From an uncultured Clostridia bacterium (lineage in GTDB: Bacteria > Bacillota > Clostridia > Peptostreptococcales > Anaerovoracaceae): a DNA stretch of 64,000 nucleotides. The stretch lies in assembly GCA_934278925.1 (NCBI GenBank), contig CAKQWJ010000006.1, positions 41,902 through 105,901 on the forward strand, written 5' to 3'. The translations under genes were made by a program, and so were the position numbers. Positions within the stretch are counted from its first letter, which is position 1; each line of letters opens with the position of its first letter. The notes under the pieces were generated by a model, which was given only the letters and a program-made list of their open reading frames with translations, searched no databases and was not told where the DNA came from. This document shows, piece after piece, positions 7,993 to 17,610 of this stretch.

Positions 7993-10374
7993 TTACTCCT
8001 TCAGCTCTACCACTGTCGCGCCTTCGCCGCCCTGATTGTACGGAGCGCCTTTAAAGCTCTTTACGCACCGGTTGTGTTTCAGGGCATCCCGCAGTCCCTT
8101 CTTCAGAATACCTTCTCCTCGGCCGTGAACCACCGTCACGCTCCGCAGACCTGCAAGGTATGCATCGTCCAAATATTTCTCCATTTCCATTCGGGCATCA
8201 TCCAGATTTTTTCCAATCAGATTGATACTCATCGGCACACTTCGCGTCTTTCGAGTCTTAATCTGATTATACTGTCTCTTCTTTCGCTCCTTGTTTCCGG
8301 CTTTTTCGCTTTCAATCAGCATCAGATTTTTCACGTTCACGCCGGTCTTCAAGGCGCCGATCTGCACCATCAGGTTTCCGCGATTGTCCGGAAGGGATAC
8401 CACCTCGCCATTCTGGTTCAGCGACTTCACCTTCACCCGCGTTCCGATTTTCAGCTGATCCGGGCGAATCGGCTTTCCTTCCTTCTCTGCCGGAATCGCC
8501 GCCGGCTTATCCCGGTACTTCTTTTCGGCTTCCCGAAGTCTCCGCCGGCTTTCCGCCACCTTGTTCACCTGGTGACCCTTGGATTCGTCCTTCATCCGCT
8601 TCAGCTCTTCTCGGATATCCTCCACCGTGTCCTCGGTTTCTTTTAGGATGTCCTTTGCCTGATTTCGAGCATCCTCCAGGATTTTCGCCTTCTCTTGCTC
8701 CGCCCGGCGAATCTGCGCTTCCGCTTCCTGAAGCCGCTGTTCCGCCTCTTCTTTAATCCGATTGGCTTCCTCGGTAATCCGTTCCGCTTCTTTTCGCTCT
8801 TCTTCTACCCGCGTTACCGCATCTTCGAAATTCAGCTCATTCTCTCCCAGGAGGGCTTCCGCTCTCCGGAGGATTTTCTCTTCCAGACCAAGCTTTCGCG
8901 AAATTTCAAAGGCGTTGGACTTTCCCGGCAGGCCCACCCGAAGGTGATAGGTGGGAGACAGCGTCTCCACATCAAACTCCATGGAGGCGTTTTCCACCTC
9001 CGGGGTACTCAGCGCATACTTCTTCAGCTCCGTGTAGTGGGTCGTAGCCACCACTAAAGCCCCACGCTTCCGAAGTTCTTCCAGCTCGGCAATACCCAGC
9101 GCCGCACCTTCTGCCGGATCCGTTCCGGAACCCAGCTCATCCAGCAGCACCAAAGATTTCTCGTTTACCGTCCGAAAGATTTCCGTGATGTTCTTCATAT
9201 GGGCAGAGAACGTACTGAGGCTCTGCTCAATGCTCTGCTCGTCTCCGATATCCGCAAACACTTCTTCCAGCACCGGAAGCCGGCTTTCCTCAGAACACGG
9301 TACGTGCAGGCCGCTCTGTGCCATTAAAATAAAGAGTCCGATGGTCTTTAAGGTGACCGTCTTGCCGCCGGTGTTCGGACCGGTAATCAGGAGGGTTTTC
9401 CACTTCTCTCCCAAGGAAACATTGATGGGAACCACCTTGTCCGCCGGAATCAGCGGATGGCGGCCATGATATATTTCCAGAATTCCCTCTGTGTTCATGC
9501 GAGGCTCAAACGCGTTCATCTGAAGGGACAGCTTTCCCTTTGCGCTGATGAAATCCAGCTCCAGAAGAAGCTTCTGGTTATTGTTCAATCCGTGGAAATG
9601 TTCCGCCACCCGGCCGGAGAACATCTCCAGAATTCGGGTAATTTCTGCCTGTTCCGCCAGATCCAGCTCCCGCAGTTCGTTGTTCATATTTACGACGGAC
9701 TGGGGTTCAATGAATAAGGTGGATCCGCTCTGGGACTGGTCGTGAACCAATCCCGGGAACATGTTCGCATACTCCCGCTTTACCGGGATAACGTATCGGC
9801 CGTTCCGCATGGTGACAATCGCTTCCTGCAGGAATTTCTGTGCAGAAGAGGTGCTCACGGTCTTGTTCAGCCGATTTCGAATACTTTCGTTCTTATTGCG
9901 AATTTCTTTTCGAATTCGTTTCAGCTCCGGTGAAGCACTGTCCGACATCTCATCCTCCGACAAAATGCAGCGATCGATGTCCTTTTCCAGTTCATCCACC
10001 CGCTCTAACAGATTGCCGATTTCCTGAAGGATCGGAATCTCCGGAACGTCTTCCATCAGGAATGTTTTTACCTCTCTGGCAATCTGAAGGCAGACCCGCA
10101 CATGCAGCAGCTCCCGCATGTTCAGCACCCGACCTTTTCGAGCCATCTTCAGAATGCGGCTCAGGTCCGGAAATGCTCCCACCGGAATATTTCCCTTATA
10201 CAGAATAACGGAAACTGCTTCCGTAGTTTCCGTCTGTGCGTCCTGAATTGCATGCAGGTGGGTCATCGGTTCCAACTTTGAAATTCGTTCCTTCGTCAGT
10301 TCGGAACCGGCCAGTTCTGCAAGCATCTCCAATATTCTGTTGTATTCCAGCAGCTTAATCGTTCTACTGTTCAT
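7993..10374 (-). CDS. mutS2: MutS2 family ATPase with C-terminal Smr domain
   Basis: 793 aa, typical of Gram-positive MutS2 (RqcU), which in Bacillus senses collided ribosomes and also influences recombination. Seen: MutS core and clamp helices (1-320), Walker A GPNTGGKT near residue 330, Walker B LLDELGSGTDPAEG near 410, a long charged coiled coil (about 500-620), a KOW-like segment, and a C-terminal Smr domain (about 715-793) with HGRGEGIL. The usual LDLRG motif of Smr reads INLIGKNLDDA here, losing the Arg and Asp linked to nuclease activity in some MutS2 proteins. Start ATG at 10374 overlaps the end of zapA by 11 bp. Confidence 0.95.
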   Translation of the reverse strand: MNSRTIKLLEYNRILEMLAELAGSELTKERISKLEPMTHLHAIQDAQTETTEAVSVILYKGNIPVGAFPDLSRILKMARKGRVLNMRELLHVRVCLQIAREVKTFLMEDVPEIPILQEIGNLLERVDELEKDIDRCILSEDEMSDSASPELKRIRKEIRNKNESIRNRLNKTVSTSSAQKFLQEAIVTMRNGRYVIPVKREYANMFPGLVHDQSQSGSTLFIEPQSVVNMNNELRELDLAEQAEITRILEMFSGRVAEHFHGLNNNQKLLLELDFISAKGKLSLQMNAFEPRMNTEGILEIYHGRHPLIPADKVVPINVSLGEKWKTLLITGPNTGGKTVTLKTIGLFILMAQSGLHVPCSEESRLPVLEEVFADIGDEQSIEQSLSTFSAHMKNITEIFRTVNEKSLVLLDELGSGTDPAEGAALGIAELEELRKRGALVVATTHYTELKKYALSTPEVENASMEFDVETLSPTYHLRVGLPGKSNAFEISRKLGLEEKILRRAEALLGENELNFEDAVTRVEEERKEAERITEEANRIKEEAEQRLQEAEAQIRRAEQEKAKILEDARNQAKDILKETEDTVEDIREELKRMKDESKGHQVNKVAESRRRLREAEKKYRDKPAAIPAEKEGKPIRPDQLKIGTRVKVKSLNQNGEVVSLPDNRGNLMVQIGALKTGVNVKNLMLIESEKAGNKERKKRQYNQIKTRKTRSVPMSINLIGKNLDDARMEMEKYLDDAYLAGLRSVTVVHGRGEGILKKGLRDALKHNRCVKSFKGAPYNQGGEGATVVELKE

Positions 10375-10846
10375 CTTCTTCCCTAAACTTCTTCAAGCTT
10401 CTCAGCTCATTCTTAAGGTTCACATTTTCCATCTGGAGATCGAAGTATGCATTCTCCATCTCGGTGCATTTCGCCTGAAGATTCTTGTACTTCTCGCTGT
10501 CCTGAATCTGTCTGTCGGAATCATCGTTCATCTGTTCCTTCAGATCCGTCACCTGTTTCTTCGCATTCTCCCAAAGGGTAATGTAGTGCTGAACATCGTT
10601 GTCCAACTGGTGATTCTCTGTCTGAAGCTTCAGCAGAAGATCGCTGTTCTCCATCAGTTTCTCCGCAATATTAATTGCTGTCAGCACGGCACACTTGTAA
10701 TTCGGATTGGAATTCAGTGCCCGGCTGGTCCGTCTCAGTTCATCATCCACGAACTTGGCAATTTCCTTAATCTTATCTTCGCTCTTCTCTCCAGAAAGCA
10801 CGTAATCAGCGCCACAAATCGTTACATCCGCTCTGCACTTGTCCAT
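10364..10846 (-). CDS. zapA: Cell division protein ZapA
   Basis: 160 aa. The N-terminal 75 residues match the ZapA fold (ADVTICGADYVLSGEKSEDKIKEIAKFVDDEL), and residues 80-160 form a long coiled coil. ZapA binds FtsZ filaments and promotes their bundling at the Z-ring. The zapA-mutS2 arrangement is common in Bacillota; here the two genes overlap by 11 bp. The gene lies two genes downstream of ftsZ, which fits its role. Confidence 0.9.
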   Translation of the reverse strand: MDKCRADVTICGADYVLSGEKSEDKIKEIAKFVDDELRRTSRALNSNPNYKCAVLTAINIAEKLMENSDLLLKLQTENHQLDNDVQHYITLWENAKKQVTDLKEQMNDDSDRQIQDSEKYKNLQAKCTEMENAYFDLQMENVNLKNELRSLKKFREEDEQ

Positions 10847-10885
10847 AGTCTGCTCCTCTGTTCTTTATCAATAACTTGTATTCTT

Positions 10886-11677
10886 CTATATACTGCGCAC
10901 TCGTTCGTACATCAATATGCCCGCCGATACAGCTGCGTTCAGGGACTCGATTCCACCGTACATGGGTAGTGTCACTCGTATATCCGAGGCTTCAATCAAT
11001 TCATCCCCGATGCCGTTTCCTTCATTTCCGATTACCAGAAAAACATCTTGTCTCAAATCGCAATCGTAATATGGAATTCCGCCATCCGGTGTGGTCACCG
11101 CAATGCGTTTTCCGTAATCATGTGCCAACTTCACCAGTTCCCGGCTATCGGATAAAGGAACAATCGGTACATCAAAAATCATGCCCGCCGTCGCACGAAG
11201 GACTTTCGGAGAATACACATCGCCCGTTCCCTTCATGGTCACAATTGCATCATACCCCGCTGCCACTGCGGTCCGAATGATTGTCCCGATATTACCCGGA
11301 TCCTGAAGGCGATCCAGCACCACGCAATTGCTGCCCGGTCGAAAAAAGTTTTCGAATTGACTTTCATCCACAACCGGTCGATCTACAATTGCCAGAAGGC
11401 CGACACCGTTTCTCGCATCCGTAATCTTCTCAAAAAGGAACGCATCCACCCGTTCCACGCGAACGCCACGGCAGGAGAGTTCCTCCATCCAAGGTTCGGA
11501 AGGATAGATATCCGAAATCAGAAGAGCATCCATACAGATGCCCTTCTGAACAGCTTCTCGTATCAAATTGCTCCCTTCAATAATCATCTGACCGGAAGCG
11601 TCTCTCTTTTTCTTCTGCTGTAATTTCCGAATGCGTTTAATCAGCGGATTTTTTTCTGAACAAATCACTTCACTCAT
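10886..11677 (-). CDS. TrmH/SpoU family RNA 2'-O-methyltransferase
   Basis: 263-aa SPOUT methyltransferase. The N-terminal substrate-binding domain (RKLQQKKKRDASGQMIIEGSNLI) is followed by the three SpoU motifs: VLDRLQDPGNIGTIIRTA (about 150), LVIGNEGNGIGDEL (about 215) and LPMYGGIESLNAAVSAGI (about 240). Such proteins methylate ribose 2'-OH in rRNA or tRNA; the family resembles the 23S rRNA methyltransferases RlmB/YsgA, and the exact site cannot be read from sequence. It begins 11 bp after the ftsZ stop codon and probably shares its transcript. Confidence 0.92.
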   Translation of the reverse strand: MSEVICSEKNPLIKRIRKLQQKKKRDASGQMIIEGSNLIREAVQKGICMDALLISDIYPSEPWMEELSCRGVRVERVDAFLFEKITDARNGVGLLAIVDRPVVDESQFENFFRPGSNCVVLDRLQDPGNIGTIIRTAVAAGYDAIVTMKGTGDVYSPKVLRATAGMIFDVPIVPLSDSRELVKLAHDYGKRIAVTTPDGGIPYYDCDLRQDVFLVIGNEGNGIGDELIEASDIRVTLPMYGGIESLNAAVSAGILMYERVRSI

Positions 11678-11688
11678 AATTGAATCGA

Positions 11689-12837
11689 TTAACGCAGGAA
11701 ATCCGGAACATCAAATTCCGATGCAGCGGAATTCTCTGCCGGGTCGCTGTTTCTTCTCATCAGCTCATCCAGCGTTACTTCAACACCTTCCAGACCGTCT
11801 CTGGAAACCGTCTTTCTGCTTGGGCTCTGAGTGCTAATCTTCGGCGACTCGATCTTGGAACCGGAAATTCCCTCCGACTGGAAGTCGGTTGCAATCAGGG
11901 TAACCGATACCTTGTCTGCCATATCTTCCGATACCGATGCACCGAAGATGATATTGGCATCCGGATCTGCCTCCGCCTGAATCTTCTCCGCAATCTTGCT
12001 GATATCCAGCATTCCCATATCCAGACCACCGGAAACGTACAGAAGAATGGATCTTGCGCCATCCACCGATGTCTCCAGCAGCGGACTCTCGATTGCATTT
12101 CGAACCGCTTCTTCTACCTTGTTGTCGCCGGATCCAACGCCCACACCCATGTGTGCAACGCCGCGGCCTTCCATCGTGGTTCTGACATCCGCATAATCCA
12201 CGTTGACATATCCTTCCTTGGAAATCAGATCGGAAATACCCTGAACACCCTGTCTCAGTACATCGTCTGCCATTGCAAACGCATCCATGAAGGAAGTGTT
12301 CTTCTCGCTGGAATCAATCAGACGATCGTTCGGAATGATTACCAGAGAATCTACGAAATTCGTGAGATACTCGATACCCTTCTGTGCTCTGTTCCAACGC
12401 ATCTTTCCTTCAAAAGAAAATGGCTTGGTTACTACGGCTACCGTCAATGCGCCGCAATCCATCGCTGCTTTTGCAATAATCGGTGCTGCACCGGTACCGG
12501 TACCGCCGCCCATTCCTGCAGTGATGAATACCAGGTCTGCATCCTGAAGATATCCGGTAATTTCTTCCAGAGTTTCTTCCGCCGCTTTCTGGCCAATCTC
12601 CGGATTCGCGCCGGCACCTCTTCCGCCGGTCAGCTTCTCACCAATCTGTATCTTCACCTCTGCCTTGCACTTTGCAAGAGCCTGTCTGTCTGTATTTACG
12701 GCAATAAAGGTAACGCCCGACATCTGTGCGTCCACCATTCGATTCACTGCGTTACATCCGCCGCCACCTACACCGACAACCTTGATAATCGCAGCTCTGT
12801 CCTGATCTGATATAAAGTCAGAAACAAATTCCATCAT
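11689..12837 (-). CDS. ftsZ: Cell division GTPase FtsZ
   Basis: Tubulin-like GTPase forming the Z-ring. 382 aa. The GTP-binding glycine loop [12 protein letters not shown] is near residue 24, the tubulin signature GGGTGTG near 110, and the T7 catalytic loop NVDYADVR near 210. A variable linker leads to the conserved C-terminal peptide DVPDFLR that binds FtsA/ZipA/SepF-type partners. ATG at 12837 has AGGAGGAGCTTT in front. The 146-bp gap to ftsQ is A+T-rich and can hold a separate ftsZ promoter. No ftsA lies next to it, which is unusual for a dcw cluster. Confidence 0.98.
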   Translation of the reverse strand: MMEFVSDFISDQDRAAIIKVVGVGGGGCNAVNRMVDAQMSGVTFIAVNTDRQALAKCKAEVKIQIGEKLTGGRGAGANPEIGQKAAEETLEEITGYLQDADLVFITAGMGGGTGTGAAPIIAKAAMDCGALTVAVVTKPFSFEGKMRWNRAQKGIEYLTNFVDSLVIIPNDRLIDSSEKNTSFMDAFAMADDVLRQGVQGISDLISKEGYVNVDYADVRTTMEGRGVAHMGVGVGSGDNKVEEAVRNAIESPLLETSVDGARSILLYVSGGLDMGMLDISKIAEKIQAEADPDANIIFGASVSEDMADKVSVTLIATDFQSEGISGSKIESPKISTQSPSRKTVSRDGLEGVEVTLDELMRRNSDPAENSAASEFDVPDFLR

Positions 12838-12983
12838 AAAGCTCCTCCTATATTTATATCTAATTTATAATACCATAAGATTTACGGAAATGCACTCTAT
12901 TTCTACAGTTTTTCTTGTTAACCTACACACTTTTTCAGAACTTCTGTACGCATAAGTGCATTTTATTTGTCTATTTTAGTTTC

Positions 12984-13910
12984 TTATACTTTCGGTTCAA
13001 AGGAAGCATATCCGCTTTCCGTCAAGGTGACGGTTCCTCGCTTAATTCCTTTCTTGAACAGCGCCTTCAGCACCTTCTGCAGCCGCTCCTTTTCGATGGA
13101 TTCAATCATGGTTTCTACACGGCCCTTACAAACCATGGAGTCGTATACATATCCCCGAGCCACATCATCGGAAACCTTCAATTTCTTGAAGTACAGATCC
13201 CCTTCGTTCATGGCATTCAGGATGCGCAGCGCGCTCTTCCATTCCTTGGAGTTGGTCACTTCCAACTTCTCCCCCAGCTCCATCTTTCGGATTTTGATTC
13301 CGCTGACGATGGTCACCTTCGGCTTCGTTTTAGATCGACGAAGCAACAACCCCTGAGAATCCACCACCAAGTATTCTTTGTTGTATACCACCGCGGCGAT
13401 CTGTTCCCGCTCTTTTACCCGAATTACCAGTGTCCCCGGAATCCGCTTGGATACCTTCGCCTCTTCGATATACGGACTGCCTTCCAGATATTCCACAATT
13501 TCCCGGCTTCCGGAATGATAGAACAGGTTTTTTCCCGTTGTGGCATGAGCCATGTTGATGATTTCCTCATCGGTAAAATAATCATTACCGTCCACCTGAA
13601 TGGAATCGATGGTGAACACTCCCGTACTCATGAATATCAGCATGGCGATGGTCAGGACGATAATGCCGCAAGCCACTTTAAATGGGCTTGGACGACTTCG
13701 CTTCTTCTGCCGCTTCAGGATATTCTCTGCAATCTGACGATCCAGCTCCGACGGGGACTCTTCCGATGTTTCTTCCGGAGGATCCACATCCACCATCTCC
13801 GCTGCCAGTTCATCAATCTGCCGGTCAATGGATACGAATTCATCGTCCAATCCGAAATCCATTCCCGCGGAAGTTTCCGAATTGTCGTTGATTATTTGTT
13901 TTTCGTCCAT
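12984..13910 (-). CDS. ftsQ: Cell division protein FtsQ/DivIB
   Basis: 308-aa bitopic protein of the divisome core. Seen: an acidic cytoplasmic N-terminus (1-70), a basic patch, one transmembrane helix at about 78-99, a POTRA domain from about 100 (TIDSIQVDGNDYFTDEEI) and a beta domain after it. FtsQ/DivIB forms a complex with FtsL and DivIC that activates septal peptidoglycan synthesis by FtsW and its PBP. Its start overlaps the murG stop by 19 bp, so translation is likely coupled. Confidence 0.93.
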   Translation of the reverse strand: MDEKQIINDNSETSAGMDFGLDDEFVSIDRQIDELAAEMVDVDPPEETSEESPSELDRQIAENILKRQKKRSRPSPFKVACGIIVLTIAMLIFMSTGVFTIDSIQVDGNDYFTDEEIINMAHATTGKNLFYHSGSREIVEYLEGSPYIEEAKVSKRIPGTLVIRVKEREQIAAVVYNKEYLVVDSQGLLLRRSKTKPKVTIVSGIKIRKMELGEKLEVTNSKEWKSALRILNAMNEGDLYFKKLKVSDDVARGYVYDSMVCKGRVETMIESIEKERLQKVLKALFKKGIKRGTVTLTESGYASFEPKV

Positions 13911-15004
13911 ATATCCATTATCCCTTCATACACAATATCGGTAGCGTTTACCGGAGCGCACTTCAGGCTGCATTCCGCCATCCGCCGAACGATATCCGGA
14001 TCCGCAAGGAGTTCTTTCAATATGTTCACAATTCGATTCGGCGTATCGCCGTCCTCCCGAACGATAATCGCGCCTCCATTATCCACCACCGCTTTCGCAT
14101 TGTAGTATTGATGATCTCCGGTTACGTTCGGAGACGGTACGAAGATGGCCGGGCAACCCGACATGGTGATTTCCGAAACGGACAATGCACCGGACCGGCT
14201 GATGGCCACATCCGTCGCCGCCAGCGTGTTGGCCATATCCTGAATGTACGGAGATACGCGGACGTTGCTTTTACCGGAGAGTCCCAGCACTTCCAGATTA
14301 TGCTGTACGTCATCGTAGAATCGCTTGCCGGTACCGAACAGGATGGTGACGTTCGGCCGGTCGCCGTAGGCGCGAATCAATTCAATTGCGGTATCGTTGA
14401 TGGCGGTAGCGCCCTGGCTGCCGCCAAAGGTCATGATTACAAAATCATCTTCCGGTATGCCCAGCAGTTTCCGGGATTCCTTTTTATCCTTCCCGTAGAA
14501 ATCCTTCCGAACCGGATTTCCGGAATACTGTAGCTTTCGATTCTGCTTGAAGAATTTTCCCGCATCCTCAAAGCCCAGGAACACCTTCTCCGCATATTGA
14601 GACAAGAATCGATTCGCCATTCCCGGGTACGCGTTCTGTTCATGGATGAATACCTTTGCACCGTATTTGTGTGCTGCCAGCACCACCGGAACGCTGACGT
14701 AGCTTCCGGTACTGATAACGATATCCGGACGGAACTTCTTCATGATCCGATAGGTCTGGCTTTTTCCCCTGCCGGTTACCGCCAGGGTCTCCGCCATTTT
14801 AAATACGTTGGACCGGTCCACCGCTTTGGAGGGAACGATTTCCAGCGGAAAACCGTGTTTCGGAACGATTTCGTTCTCCATTCCTCGCTCATTTCCGATG
14901 TATAGGATTTCGCATTCCGGATCCATTTCCTTGAATTTATCGCCGATGGCCAGTGCCGGATAAATATGGCCTCCGGTAATTCCTCCCGTTAAAATAATTC
15001 TCAT
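13892..15004 (-). CDS. murG: UDP-GlcNAc:lipid I N-acetylglucosaminyltransferase
   Basis: Converts lipid I to lipid II on the inner face of the membrane. The 370-aa protein has the family glycine loop GGITGGH at residues 7-13, a second Rossmann domain with IMTFGGSQGATAIND (about 195), and the UDP-sugar site containing SRSGALSVSEI near residue 265. Length and motifs are normal. It begins 4 bp after the ftsW stop and overlaps ftsQ at the 3' end, so it lies inside the dcw operon. Confidence 0.97.
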   Translation of the reverse strand: MRIILTGGITGGHIYPALAIGDKFKEMDPECEILYIGNERGMENEIVPKHGFPLEIVPSKAVDRSNVFKMAETLAVTGRGKSQTYRIMKKFRPDIVISTGSYVSVPVVLAAHKYGAKVFIHEQNAYPGMANRFLSQYAEKVFLGFEDAGKFFKQNRKLQYSGNPVRKDFYGKDKKESRKLLGIPEDDFVIMTFGGSQGATAINDTAIELIRAYGDRPNVTILFGTGKRFYDDVQHNLEVLGLSGKSNVRVSPYIQDMANTLAATDVAISRSGALSVSEITMSGCPAIFVPSPNVTGDHQYYNAKAVVDNGGAIIVREDGDTPNRIVNILKELLADPDIVRRMAECSLKCAPVNATDIVYEGIMDIWTKNK

Positions 15005-15008
15005 GTTA

Positions 15009-16196
15009 TTACCCTCGATTTTTCTTTGAAATATTCAGCATAATTCCCATCGACGCCATGAACACCAGCAGCGACGTTCCGCCGTAACTGACGAATGGAA
15101 GCGTAATTCCCGTTGCCGGCATGGAGGCGGTTACAACGGCCACATTCAGAATTACCTGAAGTGCCATCATGACCGTAATTCCGGCGCCCAGATAGAATCC
15201 AAGCTTATCCTTTGCCCGAACGGTAATGACAAAGCATCGATAGATCAGCAGAAGATATACGGACAACAGTACCACCAGACCCACGAATCCCAATTCTTCT
15301 CCGATAATCGCCAGAATGAAATCGTTCTGGGGTTCCGGAAGGTAGAGATTCTTGGTAATGCTTTTACCCGGTCCCAGGCCGAAGAGCCCGCCGTTTCCCA
15401 GTGCAATCAATCCTTGCGATACCTGATACCCTTCTCCCTGAGCATCCTTGAACGGATCGATGAAGTTGGTCATTCGTGCGTACCAGTGGGAGTCCGGGTA
15501 GAACATCAGGATAAATATCAATCCGCCAATCAGCGCCAATGCTGCCAGCACCAGCCATCCGTTCCACATGCCCGCCACGTACATGATACCAATCATGATG
15601 GCGGCGATTACAATCGCCGTGGACAGGTTCGGCTGCTTGATAATCAGTCCCAGATGCACTATCATTACGCCGAAGAGGACGAACACGTAGATGGTTCGAA
15701 CTCTTCTCGGGCGTTCCGCCACGTATCCGGCGGTGAAAATAATCATGGCCAGCTTGGAGAATTCACTCGGTGTAATTCTCAGCGGTCCCAGCTGAAACCA
15801 TCGGGTCGCAAAGTTAACCGTGACGCCCAGCGGTGTGAATAAGAGCGCCAGCGCCCCAACGGACACCACCGCAAACACCCAGTAGTACTTCGCGTATTTG
15901 TGGTAATCCCATCGGGTGAACAGCGCCATTACGCCAATTCCCAACGCTACCCAGGCCAGCTGTCTCCGCAGATAGTAGTACGGATCGTTGTAGAAATTGG
16001 TGGTGGTGTAGTACCCTGCACTGAACACCATCACGATGCCGAAGGCTATCAGAATTCCGGAAATCAGAGCCACCGATGCATCGTAGTTCACCGCTAAAGA
16101 ACCCAGCATGCTGTCCACATTCCATTTCGGCGTTCTGCGGACCTTCTTCTCCTTCTTTCCACTATTCGATTGCTTCTTCCGGCTGATTACACCCAT
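15009..16196 (-). CDS. ftsW: SEDS peptidoglycan glycosyltransferase FtsW
   Basis: 395-aa integral membrane protein of the SEDS family, with a basic cytoplasmic N-terminus (1-37) and about ten transmembrane segments. Conserved SEDS features include TRWFQLGPLRITPSEFSK, the GLGPGKSI loop and NDFILAIIGEELG near the large extracellular loop. It polymerises lipid II at the septum together with the class B PBP encoded upstream. FtsW rather than RodA is chosen because of its position between murD and murG. Confidence 0.96.
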   Translation of the reverse strand: MGVISRKKQSNSGKKEKKVRRTPKWNVDSMLGSLAVNYDASVALISGILIAFGIVMVFSAGYYTTTNFYNDPYYYLRRQLAWVALGIGVMALFTRWDYHKYAKYYWVFAVVSVGALALLFTPLGVTVNFATRWFQLGPLRITPSEFSKLAMIIFTAGYVAERPRRVRTIYVFVLFGVMIVHLGLIIKQPNLSTAIVIAAIMIGIMYVAGMWNGWLVLAALALIGGLIFILMFYPDSHWYARMTNFIDPFKDAQGEGYQVSQGLIALGNGGLFGLGPGKSITKNLYLPEPQNDFILAIIGEELGFVGLVVLLSVYLLLIYRCFVITVRAKDKLGFYLGAGITVMMALQVILNVAVVTASMPATGITLPFVSYGGTSLLVFMASMGIMLNISKKNRG

Positions 16197-16223
16197 CTAC
16201 TTTCCGTTCTCCATTCCATCGTT

Positions 16224-17594
16224 TCAACGAAGCAGCTGCTGAACACAGGCCTTGAAATGATCTCCCCGCTGCTCGTAATTATCGTACATATCCCAGCTTG
16301 CGCATGCCGGCGAAAGGAGCACCTTATCTCCTTCTTCGGCCAGTTCCATACACTTCTTCACGCAAGCATTCATATCTTTTTCATTATAAATCGCATCAAA
16401 TCCGACCTTCCGTGCGCATGCCTCAATCCGGTTCGCATCCCGACCCAAAAGTACCAGCGCCTTTACTCGACCCTGCAGGTTCTCTGCCAGTTCCGTAAAG
16501 TCCTGTGCCTTTCCGTCTCCGCCGGCAATGAGGATGATGTTCTCCTTCAGCGCCTTCAGTGCGATAACTGCCGCATCCACATTGGTTCCCTTGGAATCGT
16601 TGTAGAATTTGACGCCGTCCACCAGACCGCAGTACTCAATTCGATGTTCTACCCCCGGGAATTCCACAATGGCTTCCCGAATGGACTCCGGATCCACCCC
16701 GGCGAAGAAGCTGATTGCCGCCGCCGCCAATGCGTTCTCCACGTTGTGGTCACCGATAATCTTCAAATCGTGAATGCTGCAAATCGGCCGAACGATTCCG
16801 TTTTCATCGCGGATGACCATCTCATCATCCTGAAGGAAGGCACCCATTTTCAGTTCTTCTTTTCGGCTAAAAGGAACCACGGTGGCTTTGCATTTTTCCG
16901 CCAAAGCGAAGCAAGTCTTGTCATCGTAGTTAATCACCAGATAATCGTTTTCATCCTGATTTCGGAATACCTGTGCCTTTGCCGCTCCGTAAGCTTCCAT
17001 GGTCTTGTGACGATTCAGATGATCCGGTGTCAGATTCAGAATCGCCGAGACCTTAGCATGAAATTCCTTCACCGTCTCCAGCTGGAAACTGCTGGCTTCC
17101 GTCACCATCCACTCATCTTCCGTAGACTCCAGTGCTTTGGAAACCACAGCCACGCCGATATTTCCTACGACTGCCGTCTTGCGGCGTGCCTTCTCGAAGA
17201 TTTTTCCTACCAAAGTCGTCGTGGTAGTCTTTCCGTTGGTTCCGGTAATGGCAATAAAGGTTCCCTTGCTCAGGCGATACGCCAGCTCCAGTTCACCGAT
17301 GACCTCGACGCCGGATAGTCTCGCTTCCTGCAGAAATGACAGGTCCGGTGAGACGCCGGGGCTGATTACGACCAAATCATACTCGCCCATGTTATCCGGA
17401 TTGCATCCAAAGAATGTAGGAATGCTCTCTCTTTCCAAGTATTTTGCAAATTTCGGGTCCACGGCATCCACCGTGTGCACATCCTGTGCCACCACCTGCG
17501 CCCCCAGCTTGTGCAGCTCCTGAACCGCCGCCTTGCCGGATTTTCCCATTCCCACTACAAGGATTTTTTTACCTATAACTTCATCTCTCATCAT
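16224..17594 (-). CDS. murD: UDP-N-acetylmuramoylalanine--D-glutamate ligase
   Basis: Adds D-glutamate to UDP-MurNAc-L-Ala in the cytoplasm. 456 aa with an N-terminal Rossmann domain (KKILVVGMGKSGKAAVQEL), the ATP-binding GTNGKTTTTTLV loop near residue 117, and the C-terminal ligase domain (FYNDSKGTNVDAAVIALKA). The ATG at 17594 is 7 nt from GGAGG; the neighbouring ATG one codon later is equally possible. It follows the mraY stop by 16 bp. Confidence 0.97.
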   Translation of the reverse strand: MMRDEVIGKKILVVGMGKSGKAAVQELHKLGAQVVAQDVHTVDAVDPKFAKYLERESIPTFFGCNPDNMGEYDLVVISPGVSPDLSFLQEARLSGVEVIGELELAYRLSKGTFIAITGTNGKTTTTTLVGKIFEKARRKTAVVGNIGVAVVSKALESTEDEWMVTEASSFQLETVKEFHAKVSAILNLTPDHLNRHKTMEAYGAAKAQVFRNQDENDYLVINYDDKTCFALAEKCKATVVPFSRKEELKMGAFLQDDEMVIRDENGIVRPICSIHDLKIIGDHNVENALAAAAISFFAGVDPESIREAIVEFPGVEHRIEYCGLVDGVKFYNDSKGTNVDAAVIALKALKENIILIAGGDGKAQDFTELAENLQGRVKALVLLGRDANRIEACARKVGFDAIYNEKDMNACVKKCMELAEEGDKVLLSPACASWDMYDNYEQRGDHFKACVQQLLR

Positions 17595-17610
17595 CTCTGC
17601 GCCTCCTTAT

